From Waddliaceae bacterium (lineage in GTDB: Bacteria; Chlamydiota; Chlamydiia; Chlamydiales; GCA-2709385): a DNA stretch of 39,152 nucleotides. Positions 9,216-16,354 of the stretch are shown here, piece after piece; the first letter of the stretch is position 1; each line of letters starts with the position of its first letter. The translations under genes were made by a program, and so were the position numbers. Location of the stretch: assembly GCA_002709385.1 (NCBI GenBank), contig PAQS01000005.1, positions 1-39,152 of the forward strand, given 5' to 3'. The notes beneath the pieces are model-generated. The model worked only from the letters and a program-made list of their open reading frames with translations, made no database searches and was not told where the DNA came from.

Positions 9216-9991
9216 TATTTACGCTCCTTTCGCAAAAACACGAGCTCTGTATCTGTCGATTCCTTAGCACTGTAACGATACCCAGCTTCTCGAAACTTCT
9301 TTAAATCTTCTGGGTTTTCTAGGCGCTCTTGCACAATATATTTTGCCATCATGCCTCTAGCTTTTTTCGCTAAAAAACTAATGATTTTATACTGATCATT
9401 TTTATAGTCTTTGAAAACAGGTGTGAGCACAGTAGCCTTTAAAGCAGTCTGATCTACAGATTTAAAATACTCATTGGATGCAAGATTAATCAGTAAATTA
9501 CTCCCCTGCTTTTTCAATGTCTTATTCAAAGACTTGCTAATAGAGTCTCCCCAGTATTCATACAAATTTTCTCCAGCATCAGTAGGAAGGCGGGTTCCCA
9601 TTTCTAAACGATAGGGCTGCATGAGATCGAGCGGTCGTAACACTCCATATAATCCAGATAAAATTCGTAGATGATTCTGGCTATAAAGCAAGTCCTCATC
9701 ATCCCACTCACCTATCTCAATCCCTGTATAAACATCTCCCTTAAAAGCAAAAATAGCCTGTTTAGCGTTTTTAAGAGTAAAAGGAGTGTGCCATTCTTGG
9801 TAGCGCTGATGATTGAGTTCAGCAAGCTTAGAGCTAATCCCCATCAATGATTCCAAATCAGAAGAACGATAAGAACGAAGCACATCTACCAGTGCAGAAG
9901 CTTTATTCAAAAACTCTCCCTGAGACTGTTTTTTTGTCCATTTAGGCGGGTTTAAATCTAACGTTTTTGCTGGAGACAATACAACTAACAT
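9215..9991 (-). CDS. yaaA: YaaA family peroxide-stress protein (UPF0246)
   Basis: This 258-residue cytoplasmic protein matches the YaaA/UPF0246 family. Visible hallmarks are LSPAKTLD at residues 5-12, the GVYTGIE-like segment (GDVYTGIEI), GVLRPLDLMQPYRLEMGT in the middle, and NLASNEY in the second half. In E. coli YaaA limits free intracellular iron during hydrogen peroxide stress and is reported to bind DNA. The ATG at 9991 has a good AGGAG seven bases upstream. The stop codon overlaps the nadE start by one base, so the two genes are a coupled pair. Confidence 0.92.
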   Translation of the reverse strand: MLVVLSPAKTLDLNPPKWTKKQSQGEFLNKASALVDVLRSYRSSDLESLMGISSKLAELNHQRYQEWHTPFTLKNAKQAIFAFKGDVYTGIEIGEWDDEDLLYSQNHLRILSGLYGVLRPLDLMQPYRLEMGTRLPTDAGENLYEYWGDSISKSLNKTLKKQGSNLLINLASNEYFKSVDQTALKATVLTPVFKDYKNDQYKIISFLAKKARGMMAKYIVQERLENPEDLKKFREAGYRYSAKESTDTELVFLRKERK

Positions 9992-10016
9992 GACTCACTC
10001 CTAGTTCAATTCCAAA

Positions 10017-10349
10017 TTAAACAGCTACATTTTGTTTTTGTTTCAATGCTTTTGACAAAGGAAATAAAAGCAGAAAACTCAATACAAACATCAATCCACC
10101 TGGCATGAACTTATATGATGATAGAAAACGAAGAAGAAAAAATCCCCCTAATCCAGTAGCAGAAAAAATTGAGAGATAAACACCAATCAACTTTTCTTTT
10201 AAAACTAATGAACTAAAGTAAAACACCATAAGAGCAGAAATCGTCCCCATGATTAAAGATGCCCCACTTCCCGATTTCAAGAAGCCTATGAGCCCGCCTA
10301 ATAAAAGAAAGACCCCATAACCCATAATGCTATATGCTGTAGCCCTCAT
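10017..10349 (-). CDS. TMEM14-type small membrane protein
   Basis: This 110-residue protein is almost wholly hydrophobic, with four predicted membrane segments. Small-residue-rich turns (GLIGFLKSGSGASLIMG near residues 19-35, and FMPGGLMFVLS near 81-91) match the TMEM14/UPF0136 family found in plants, animals and various bacteria. Plant and animal members are linked to lipid or porphyrin export from organelles; the bacterial role is unknown. The ATG at 10349 follows GGAGGAAAAAA, a strong ribosome site. It lies 25 bp upstream of yaaA on the same strand, so a three-gene transcript with yaaA and nadE is likely. Confidence 0.8.
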   Translation of the reverse strand: MRATAYSIMGYGVFLLLGGLIGFLKSGSGASLIMGTISALMVFYFSSLVLKEKLIGVYLSIFSATGLGGFFLLRFLSSYKFMPGGLMFVLSFLLLFPLSKALKQKQNVAV

Positions 10350-10437
10350 TTTTTTCCTCCAAACACAAAAAATGACAGGCCCATTCTCTCAGGATTCATG
10401 CTAAAGTGCAATCTCCGAAAAAAACGATTCCCTACTA

Positions 10438-10956
10438 TCAGCCTCGGATGAACTCAAAAGTAAAAATCGCAACATAAGCAGTTCCTACCAATGATATATG
10501 AGCTAAAAAAGTTGCTAATACTCCTGCTTCAATAGCAATAACTGGGCTAAACAAAAGTATACCACTTGTTAAAACTCCAATTCCTAAAGGAATCGCTACG
10601 AAATTCGCAAGACCTGCAGTAAACAATACGTGAAGCCCTATAGCTGTAGTAGACATGAGTGAATACAACCCAACACAAAAACAAACAGGAACAAATGCAC
10701 TTACCTTCCCAATATCAGCTACTTTCTTAAGTAAAAAAGATTCTCGAACCCTTTCTGCACTTTTCTGTGCTGCAAAATTGATTCTAGCCAAGAAACTCAC
10801 TTTAAAATTAATAAGACAGTCTTTTATTGATTTATTTAAAGATGAGCTAAAAAATAGATAATTTGAATAGTTTTCTATTTCTTTAATACACAAAAATAAT
10901 TTTCCATTCTGATTAATTTTTAAGGATATGTATACTAAACAAAAATAAAAAAACAA
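10438..10956 (-). CDS. Inc-like four-TM hydrophobic protein, unrecognised
   Basis: The frame is 172 codons if a TTG at 10956 is used. TTG at 10893 (GGAAA upstream) and GTG at 10800 are alternative starts; there is no in-frame ATG before the membrane part. The N-terminal half is basic and hydrophilic. The C-terminal half (from about residue 84) has closely spaced hydrophobic segments in hairpins (for example VPVCFCVGLYSLM, then FVAIPLGIGVLTSGILLF and LVGTAYVAIFTFEFI). Paired hydrophobic hairpins are the usual mark of chlamydial inclusion-membrane proteins, but no homologue is recognised. It is divergent from the gene at 10979, with only 22 bp between the outermost starts. Function unknown. Confidence 0.6.
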   Translation of the reverse strand: MFFYFCLVYISLKINQNGKLFLCIKEIENYSNYLFFSSSLNKSIKDCLINFKVSFLARINFAAQKSAERVRESFLLKKVADIGKVSAFVPVCFCVGLYSLMSTTAIGLHVLFTAGLANFVAIPLGIGVLTSGILLFSPVIAIEAGVLATFLAHISLVGTAYVAIFTFEFIRG

Positions 10957-10978
10957 ATCAAGAAATTATAGTTATATC

Positions 10979-11770
10979 ATGCATACTTCAAAAAACTGGT
11001 CTTTTAATGATCAAACAGAAGAAACAAGAAGAAAGAGTCAATTATTCTCCTCTTCTGAAGAGTCTCGACCTTTATTCACGTGGGATGACACTGCTCAAAA
11101 CCCCGTCGGTTCTGTGCACAAACTCTCAACGCTCACGTTCTCATGTCCTTATTTTGGCGGTTCCACACAAGAAAATTTTGATAACTTAACTTCTTTTTCA
11201 CCACAGAGCCAATTAGATAGAGCTCTGGCTCCTGAAATATTAAATATAAACATTGAAGAAGCTCTTAACACAATACAATCATGGCAGTGGAGTCTTTCTG
11301 AACATGCAGAATTTCCTTTTTCTCAGTTAGAATCCCTGAAAGCAGAAAAACAAATACCGACTAACCGTAAGAGATCCGTTGACCTTCTTATTTCTCTAAG
11401 AAAGACTTACGATGAAGCAATAAACTGCTTTAACAATCCTCAAAAAGAACAAATTGAACATTTTTATTTATACTATGTGGGTCTACGTCAAAAAAAATGG
11501 GATCCAAGTTCTGCTTTAAACTACACAACACAAGTACTAAAAATGGGACCAAATTTTTATACAGATATCTTCTTAAGTGCGATTTTATCGGGAAAAATAA
11601 GACGACCAGAAAGTATAGATTTTAACTCTTGGAATACCATGCAAAACGATTTAGGGCTTTATAGACAAGATAAATTACATCGAAACATTCCTTCAAATTG
11701 GTATGTAGATTTCATTCACCAATATAATCAAGAAAATGGTTTAGATGAAGTGGACAGTTGGTTCGAATAA
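10979..11770 (+). CDS. Unrecognised soluble protein, possible effector
   Basis: This 263-residue protein has no signal peptide or membrane segment that I can see. The first 80 residues are Ser/Thr/Gln-rich and look disordered. Residues about 80-260 look helical, with aromatic-rich patches (HFYLYYVGLRQKKW, near 161-174) and a helical stretch around RKTYDEAINCF that faintly recalls a TPR-like repeat; I do not claim that domain. The C terminus is acidic (GLDEVDSWFE). A serine/threonine-rich, uncleaved N terminus fits a type III secretion substrate, but nothing proves it. The ATG at 10979 sits in a very AT-rich stretch without a clear ribosome site. It is divergent from the Inc-like gene. Confidence 0.6.
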   Translation: MHTSKNWSFNDQTEETRRKSQLFSSSEESRPLFTWDDTAQNPVGSVHKLSTLTFSCPYFGGSTQENFDNLTSFSPQSQLDRALAPEILNINIEEALNTIQSWQWSLSEHAEFPFSQLESLKAEKQIPTNRKRSVDLLISLRKTYDEAINCFNNPQKEQIEHFYLYYVGLRQKKWDPSSALNYTTQVLKMGPNFYTDIFLSAILSGKIRRPESIDFNSWNTMQNDLGLYRQDKLHRNIPSNWYVDFIHQYNQENGLDEVDSWFE

Positions 11771-11772
11771 AT

Positions 11773-11802
11773 TTTAACTAAAACCCTTTTCGCTAGTATA
11801 CT
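11773..11802 (+). promoter_or_regulatory. Candidate promoter for the BI-1 family gene
   Basis: TTTAAC at 11773-11778 and TATACT at 11797-11802 are separated by 18 bases, 41 bases before the ATG at 11844. The -10 lies inside a ten-base palindrome (TAGTATACTA, 11794-11803), which could also be an operator. This is an assignment by eye. Confidence 0.35.
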
Positions 11803-11843
11803 AACAATTAAAGATTGATCATCAAACAAATAAGGATGTATCT

Positions 11844-12593
11844 ATGCGAACTTCTAATCCGACATTAAACGACCAGGTTTTTTTAAGGGAACCTCGTTCG
11901 TATGCTCATACCGACCAAGTCATGTCGCTAGAGGGCACAGTCAATAAAAGCTTCATCCTTTTGGGGATTCTTTTATTGACTGCTGGGTGGACTTGGTTCC
12001 AGTTTTTTGCAAGCTACAACCCAATGAGCGTTCGTGGCTTAATGATGGTTGGTGGTTTCGGTGGCTTTGGTGTTGCCCTTGTTACTGTATTTAAGCGCGA
12101 TTGGTCAGCTTACACAGCACCTATCTACTCAGCCTTGCAAGGACTTTTTATTGGCGGTTTATCAGCTCTATTTGAAGCCCAGTATCCTGGGATTGTCATT
12201 CAAGCAACCTCTCTTACCTTTGCAACAGCAGCTAGCATGTTAATCTCTTATAAAATGGGCTGGATCCAAGTAAGCGATCAGTTTCGAAGAGGGTTAATGA
12301 TTGCTACAGGAGCTATTGCTCTGGTCTATTTTGTGAATATCATCATGACCTTGTTTGGCTCTGGCATGCCATTTATTCATTCTAGCGGGCCTATGGGGAT
12401 TGTATTTAGTCTCGTTGTCGTTGGAATTGCTGCTTTAAATCTTTTACTTGATTTTGATTTCATTGCTCGTGGATCACGCGCTCGTTTACCAAAGTACATG
12501 GAGTGGTATGCAGCTTTTGGATTAATGGTTACATTAATCTGGTTGTATATTGAAATTCTTAGACTGCTCGCTAAACTACGCGATCGTCGATAA
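11844..12593 (+). CDS. Bax inhibitor-1/YccA family membrane protein
   Basis: This 249-residue protein has seven predicted membrane segments after a roughly 35-residue hydrophilic N terminus. It matches the bacterial Bax-inhibitor-1 (UPF0005/YbhL/YccA-like) family, with SALQGLFIGGLSALFE near residue 97 and the conserved C-terminal run LLLDFDFI near 201-208, followed by MEWYAAFGLMVTLIWLYIEI. BI-1 homologues conduct Ca2+ or modulate membrane proteases; the bacterial role is not settled. The DFDF-type acidic pair near the end of TM6 fits the pH-sensing Asp pair of the family. The ATG is preceded by AAGGATG. It ends in a basic tail (LAKLRDRR). A strong terminator follows 56 bp after the stop. Confidence 0.88.
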   Translation: MRTSNPTLNDQVFLREPRSYAHTDQVMSLEGTVNKSFILLGILLLTAGWTWFQFFASYNPMSVRGLMMVGGFGGFGVALVTVFKRDWSAYTAPIYSALQGLFIGGLSALFEAQYPGIVIQATSLTFATAASMLISYKMGWIQVSDQFRRGLMIATGAIALVYFVNIIMTLFGSGMPFIHSSGPMGIVFSLVVVGIAALNLLLDFDFIARGSRARLPKYMEWYAAFGLMVTLIWLYIEILRLLAKLRDRR

Positions 12594-12648
12594 ATACTGA
12601 AACAGAGAGTTTCAAATCTCAACCTCTGTTGTGATCTTTAAACATTTT

Positions 12649-12694
12649 AGGTCTCTTGTGAATTTCTCATCGAACAAACAGGAGGCCTTTTTTT
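12649..12694 (+). terminator. Rho-independent terminator after the BI-1 family gene
   Basis: AGGTCTCTTGT (12649-12659) pairs over 11 positions, counting G-U pairs, with ACAGGAGGCCT (12678-12688). A run of seven T residues (12688-12694) follows immediately. It lies 56 bases after the stop of the BI-1 gene in the correct orientation. Confidence 0.85.
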
Positions 12695-12923
12695 ATGTCT
12701 TTTTGTAAAAAACAATTACAGATTTGCTGAGTCCTGTGAGAAACTATTGCAAGCGCCTTGGAATGGGGCCTAGTGTAACCTTATAGCTCTTTCGTTGCGT
12801 TGAATAATTTTTTCTCTACGATTTTAGTCTTACAAGAAAACTCAAGAATTAGAGCCATTTATGATGCATCTACAGCATAACATTTAAACGCGGCGAAACA
12901 AAGAAGCTAAGACGCGGAGAAGG

Positions 12924-12999
12924 CTCTATACCCCGAAGCGTTTACAAAAATGCATAGAAAAATCCTTCAAATTTTGCAAGCGCCTCGAGGATATTAGAG
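12924..12999. repeat. Imperfect palindrome built from two inverted copies of an intergenic repeat
   Basis: CCCCGAAGCGTTTACAAAA (12931-12949) pairs with TTTTGCAAGCGCCTCGAGG (12972-12990) through Watson-Crick and G-U pairs with one mismatch, and CTCT/AGAG extends the outer ends. The left arm with its spacer (12924-12973) aligns with 37686-37736 over about 50 bases at roughly four in five positions, in the same orientation. The tolerance of G-U pairs suggests a selected RNA fold. Confidence 0.7.
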
Positions 13000-13031
13000 T
13001 ATACTTAGTTTCTCTGTGATCTCACTGGCTC

Positions 13032-13058
13032 CGTGGTGATAGACAAGCAAACACCACG
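13032..13058 (-). terminator. Hairpin downstream of the M3 oligopeptidase gene
   Basis: CGTGGTG (13032-13038) and CACCACG (13052-13058) form a perfect 7-bp stem 21 bases beyond the stop of the minus-strand oligopeptidase gene. There is no clear T run on the minus strand, so it may act as an RNA 3'-end stabiliser rather than an intrinsic terminator. Upstream on the plus strand lies a CTCTGTG-type sequence shared with other gaps. Confidence 0.5.
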
Positions 13059-13078
13059 AAACCTTAGAAATTAAAAAC

Positions 13079-15172
13079 TTAAGCTTTCAATCCATACTGT
13101 TTCAACAACGCATCTACAGAAGGGTCTCGTCCTCTAAAACTACGAAAAACTTCCATCGGATGCTGAGAACCACCTAAAGACAAAACAGTATCTCGGAAAC
13201 GCAGCCCCATTTCCTGAACCATTGTCTCGTTTTCTAAACCAACTTCTTCAAACGCTTCAAAAGCATCTGCACTTAACACCTCAGCCCACTTATAACTATA
13301 GTAGCCTGCAGCATATCCCCCTTGGAAAATATGTGAAAAAGCACATAAAAAGCGCTCTCCAGGAAATGGGGGTAGATGAGAAGTTTTTTCAATAATCTCT
13401 TCCATCACTTCAAAAGGAGTTTTCTTTCCTTTAGCATCAAAGCGATGATGTAATTCAATATCAACCATTCCAAACTGAAGCTGCCTTAACATCTGCATGC
13501 CTGCTTGGAATGTGCGCGCAGCTTTCACTTTTTCAAAAAGTTCATCAGGAATAGGCTTTCCCGTTTCTACATGTGCAGTAAGACCTAATAAGGTTGGTTT
13601 ATGGTAACACCAGTTTTCCATGAATTGACTAGGAAGCTCTACAGCATCCCATTCAACACCACTAATCCCAGATGCACTTCCATAATCAATCGTCGTTAGC
13701 ATATGCTGTAAAGCATGGCCGAACTCATGAAACAATGTTTCAACTTCTCGAAATGTCAATAACGATGCTTGCCCACCAACAGGTGGTGTTCCATTACAAA
13801 CCACATAAGCAACAGGAAGTTGGAGCTCCCCATCAAGGCTGATACGGCTCAAGCAAGATCCCATCCAAGCTCCACCACGTTTGTCAGCCGGACGAGAATA
13901 AGGATCTAAGTAGAAAGAAGCAACTTGCCTCCCTTCTAAATCTTCTACTAAATAATACGCCGCATCAGGGTGCCAAAGAGGGACTTTTTCATCTGATAAA
14001 TGAATGCGCACAGAAAAAAGGCGCTCAGCTAAATCAAAGAATCCCTGTAATACTTTAGGAAGTTGAAAATAAGGGCGTAATTCTTCTTCGGTAAAATCGA
14101 AAAGTTTTTCTCTAAGGCGCTCAGACCAAAACGCGATATCCCAATGCTCTAAATCAACAGTTTCTCCTGAGTCACGAGCAAGCTTTCGAATCTCCTCTAA
14201 CTCTTTTCCAGCCGGCTCCCAAGATTGAACCCGTAAATCTTCAGATAGCTGATCTACAGCAGAAACAGAATCCGCCATCTTAGTTGCTAAACTCATAGCA
14301 GCAAAAGATTCATAGCCTAAAAGCTTTGCTTCTTCATCTCTTAAAGCAAGAATTTCTGTAATTAATGGAGTATTGTCGTTTTCTCCTTCTGAAGCCCGTG
14401 TTACATAAGCGCGGTATAACTCTTCACGAATTTCTCTGTCCTTACAATGTTTCATCATCGTCAAATAAGGAGGAATATCGAGAGTGACACGCCAAGGTCC
14501 ATTTTCAGGACTTGCCTCAGGATCATCCTCACCTTTATTTAGGTTAAAAGCCTGCGCAAGAAGTTGCTTACCACTATGAGGAACACCTTCCATTTTCTTA
14601 GTATCATGTATAACAAGAGCATATGCCTTTGTTGCATCTAATACATTATTTCCAAATTGTGTACTTAAACGAGCCTGCTCTTCTTGAATCTCATTAAAAC
14701 GCTCTTTTTCCTTACCTTTCAAGCCTACGCCAGAAAGCTCTGCATGCAAAATACGTTTTTCAATAATACGTTTCTGTGCCTGATCTAATTTTTCCCATTC
14801 CGCTCCATCTCTCATTTCCTTAAATAAAGAAAAAAGCGCTGTGCTTTGTTGTTTACGTAGACCAAACGCAACGATTTGAGACTCTACTTTTTGCCATGCA
14901 GCTCTTAATTCTTGAGAATCTTTTACACCTTTTAAGTGAGAAATAGGACCTAAAGTACGCCCCATTCTTTCTTCTAGCTTCTCTAAAGGCTCCATCAAAC
15001 TATTCCAGTTTGCTTTGGCATTTTCCTCGAGAAGACTCAAAGATGCTTCCATCTCCTGAAGCAGAGCTTCTACAGCTGGCACAACATGCTGCGCTTCAAT
15101 CAAATCGAAACATGGGAGTCCTGATTTAAATAACAAAGGGTTATCTTCCAAAACTGAAAGTTTTTCTGACAT
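13079..15172 (-). CDS. prlC: Oligopeptidase A, M3 family zinc metallopeptidase
   Basis: This 697-residue enzyme matches PrlC/oligopeptidase A (about 680 residues in E. coli), a cytoplasmic thimet-type peptidase that degrades short peptides, including cleaved signal peptides. The zinc site HEFGH lies near residue 480 in ETLFHEFGHALQHM, with the downstream glutamate region (SGVEWDAVELPSQFMENW) supplying the third ligand. The family segments DPYSRPADKRGGAWMGS and FSHIFQGGYAAGYYSYKWAE are present. There is no signal peptide. The ATG at 15172 is preceded by GAGAGG. It is divergent from the glutathione transferase gene and monocistronic by position. The sequence is intact. Confidence 0.95.
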   Translation of the reverse strand: MSEKLSVLEDNPLLFKSGLPCFDLIEAQHVVPAVEALLQEMEASLSLLEENAKANWNSLMEPLEKLEERMGRTLGPISHLKGVKDSQELRAAWQKVESQIVAFGLRKQQSTALFSLFKEMRDGAEWEKLDQAQKRIIEKRILHAELSGVGLKGKEKERFNEIQEEQARLSTQFGNNVLDATKAYALVIHDTKKMEGVPHSGKQLLAQAFNLNKGEDDPEASPENGPWRVTLDIPPYLTMMKHCKDREIREELYRAYVTRASEGENDNTPLITEILALRDEEAKLLGYESFAAMSLATKMADSVSAVDQLSEDLRVQSWEPAGKELEEIRKLARDSGETVDLEHWDIAFWSERLREKLFDFTEEELRPYFQLPKVLQGFFDLAERLFSVRIHLSDEKVPLWHPDAAYYLVEDLEGRQVASFYLDPYSRPADKRGGAWMGSCLSRISLDGELQLPVAYVVCNGTPPVGGQASLLTFREVETLFHEFGHALQHMLTTIDYGSASGISGVEWDAVELPSQFMENWCYHKPTLLGLTAHVETGKPIPDELFEKVKAARTFQAGMQMLRQLQFGMVDIELHHRFDAKGKKTPFEVMEEIIEKTSHLPPFPGERFLCAFSHIFQGGYAAGYYSYKWAEVLSADAFEAFEEVGLENETMVQEMGLRFRDTVLSLGGSQHPMEVFRSFRGRDPSVDALLKQYGLKA

Positions 15173-15324
15173 ATTTAGCCTCTCTTAAAAGATTGCTCTA
15201 CTAAGTTTATATACAGACTCCAATCATAAGAAAAACGAAACTTTTATCTCTAAGAGAAATCTTCTTGTATTTTTGAGGGTAAAAGAGTAAATACTAAGAT
15301 TTTAAATCATTTTTACTTAGAAAT

Positions 15325-15975
15325 ATGAATATTCGCTCTATTCCTTGCTCCCCAGTCATTCTCTATGGCTCTCCACGCAGTAGTTGTGCTTGGAGAGTAC
15401 GTATCGCTCTTCATCTTAAGAAGATCCCATTCGAAGAACGAACTGTTACAAGTGAAACACTACAAAGTAAAGAATTTAAGCAACTCAACCCTCAAGGAAA
15501 AATTCCTGTTCTTCTAATCGATGGTAAAGTTCTGTCACAAAGTTTAGCTATTATGGATTATCTTGATCAGACAAGACCAAAAAGTCTTCCCCTTTTTCCT
15601 AAAGATTTAGACCTGCGTTATGAAGCACTCAACCAAGCATTAATCATTGCAGCGGATACCCAACCTCACCAAGGACTTTCAACCCTTGACCGTCTTCCAG
15701 AGTCTAAAAGAACCGAGGAAGCACAGTATTGGATTGAAAAAGGCTTAAAAGCCTTAGAAGAGCAGGTGGAGAAAACATCTCAAGGTTTTTGCGTTGGAGA
15801 TACCGTAAGCTGCGCAGATCTTTTTCTTGTCCCACAACTACAAAATGCCCGCCTTTTTGATGTAGATCTCAGCCTCTATCCTACATTATTAGGTATTGAG
15901 GCTAAGCTGGAAAAAATGGATGCGTTTATTCAAGCAAAACCGCGTCTTCCGTCGCCTGATAAGGTTCCGACATAA
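15325..15975 (+). CDS. maiA: Maleylacetoacetate isomerase / zeta-class glutathione S-transferase
   Basis: This 216-residue protein has a thioredoxin-fold N-terminal domain and an all-helical C-terminal domain. The zeta-class motif SSCAWRVRIAL lies at residues 19-29, holding the catalytic Ser-Ser-Cys, and the glutathione-binding NPQGKIPVLLIDG and SQSLAIMDYLD segments follow. Zeta GSTs isomerise maleylacetoacetate to fumarylacetoacetate in tyrosine breakdown. No other tyrosine-degradation gene is in the window, so the real substrate may be different. The ATG at 15325 lacks a clear ribosome site. The last 50 bases overlap the 3' end of the convergent lipoprotein gene, an arrangement worth noting. 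Confidence 0.88.
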   Translation: MNIRSIPCSPVILYGSPRSSCAWRVRIALHLKKIPFEERTVTSETLQSKEFKQLNPQGKIPVLLIDGKVLSQSLAIMDYLDQTRPKSLPLFPKDLDLRYEALNQALIIAADTQPHQGLSTLDRLPESKRTEEAQYWIEKGLKALEEQVEKTSQGFCVGDTVSCADLFLVPQLQNARLFDVDLSLYPTLLGIEAKLEKMDAFIQAKPRLPSPDKVPT

Positions 15976-16354
15976 GAACTTCTAATTCTCCTTCAACACC
16001 TGTAAACATGCGATAAACGAGTTGATCATCGATGCGTGAGAGGTAAGCGATGCTCTCACCATCAAACTCATCCAAATCTTCTGATCCTATAGCAAGACAC
16101 AAATATAATTGTTTTTTTGTCAGAGAGCTTTCTTTCACAATACGATCAATACACTGGTAATACAGTAAACGAGCTTGCCTACGATCTAAAAGCAGCTGTC
16201 CTTTTACCCTCAAATAAAAAGCCTCTTTCGAATAAGAAGAAGCTTCTAGCTGCAGTCCTTGAGACTGCAGCCAATATTCAAATTGTGATAGAGATGGTTC
16301 ACGCTCTACTGAGCAAGCGCAAAACAAGAAGAGAAGAAAAAAACGTACAATCAT
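15926..16354 (-). CDS. Small putative lipoprotein, unrecognised
   Basis: This 142-residue protein begins with a short lipoprotein signal (MIVRFFLLFLFCACS) whose lipobox is FCAC, placing the acylated Cys at residue 14. The mature part is mixed alpha/beta, with no family that I recognise; it contains a LLYYQCIDRIV helix and an acidic C terminus. It starts with ATG at 16354, overlapping the stop of the DUF2125-like gene (ATGA overlap), so the two are translationally coupled and probably work together in the envelope. Its last 50 bases overlap the end of maiA on the opposite strand. Confidence 0.75.
   Translation of the reverse strand: MIVRFFLLFLFCACSVEREPSLSQFEYWLQSQGLQLEASSYSKEAFYLRVKGQLLLDRRQARLLYYQCIDRIVKESSLTKKQLYLCLAIGSEDLDEFDGESIAYLSRIDDQLVYRMFTGVEGELEVLMSEPYQATEDAVLLE

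Larger units (their letters stand above)
12594..13078. other. Gene-free stretch rich in hairpins and dispersed repeats
   Basis: These 485 bases between the convergent BI-1 and M3-peptidase genes hold no credible gene. From left to right there is a hairpin AACAGAG/CTCTGTT (12601-12630), a canonical terminator (12649-12694), a TTGCAAGCGCCT motif near 12748-12759, a long imperfect palindrome (12924-12999) and a CTCTGTGATCTCACTGG run (13013-13029) leading into a hairpin (13032-13058). No tRNA fold was seen. Confidence 0.8.

Noticed and set aside
11385-11500. TPR-like helical repeats in the 263-residue unknown
   Set aside because: Only one short stretch looks similar and the spacing is not that of TPR repeats.
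12595-12640. Possible tRNA or T-arm-like sequence (TTTCAAATC)
   Set aside because: No acceptor, D-arm or anticodon arm can be built around it; the sequence is better explained as an AACAGAG/CTCTGTT hairpin.
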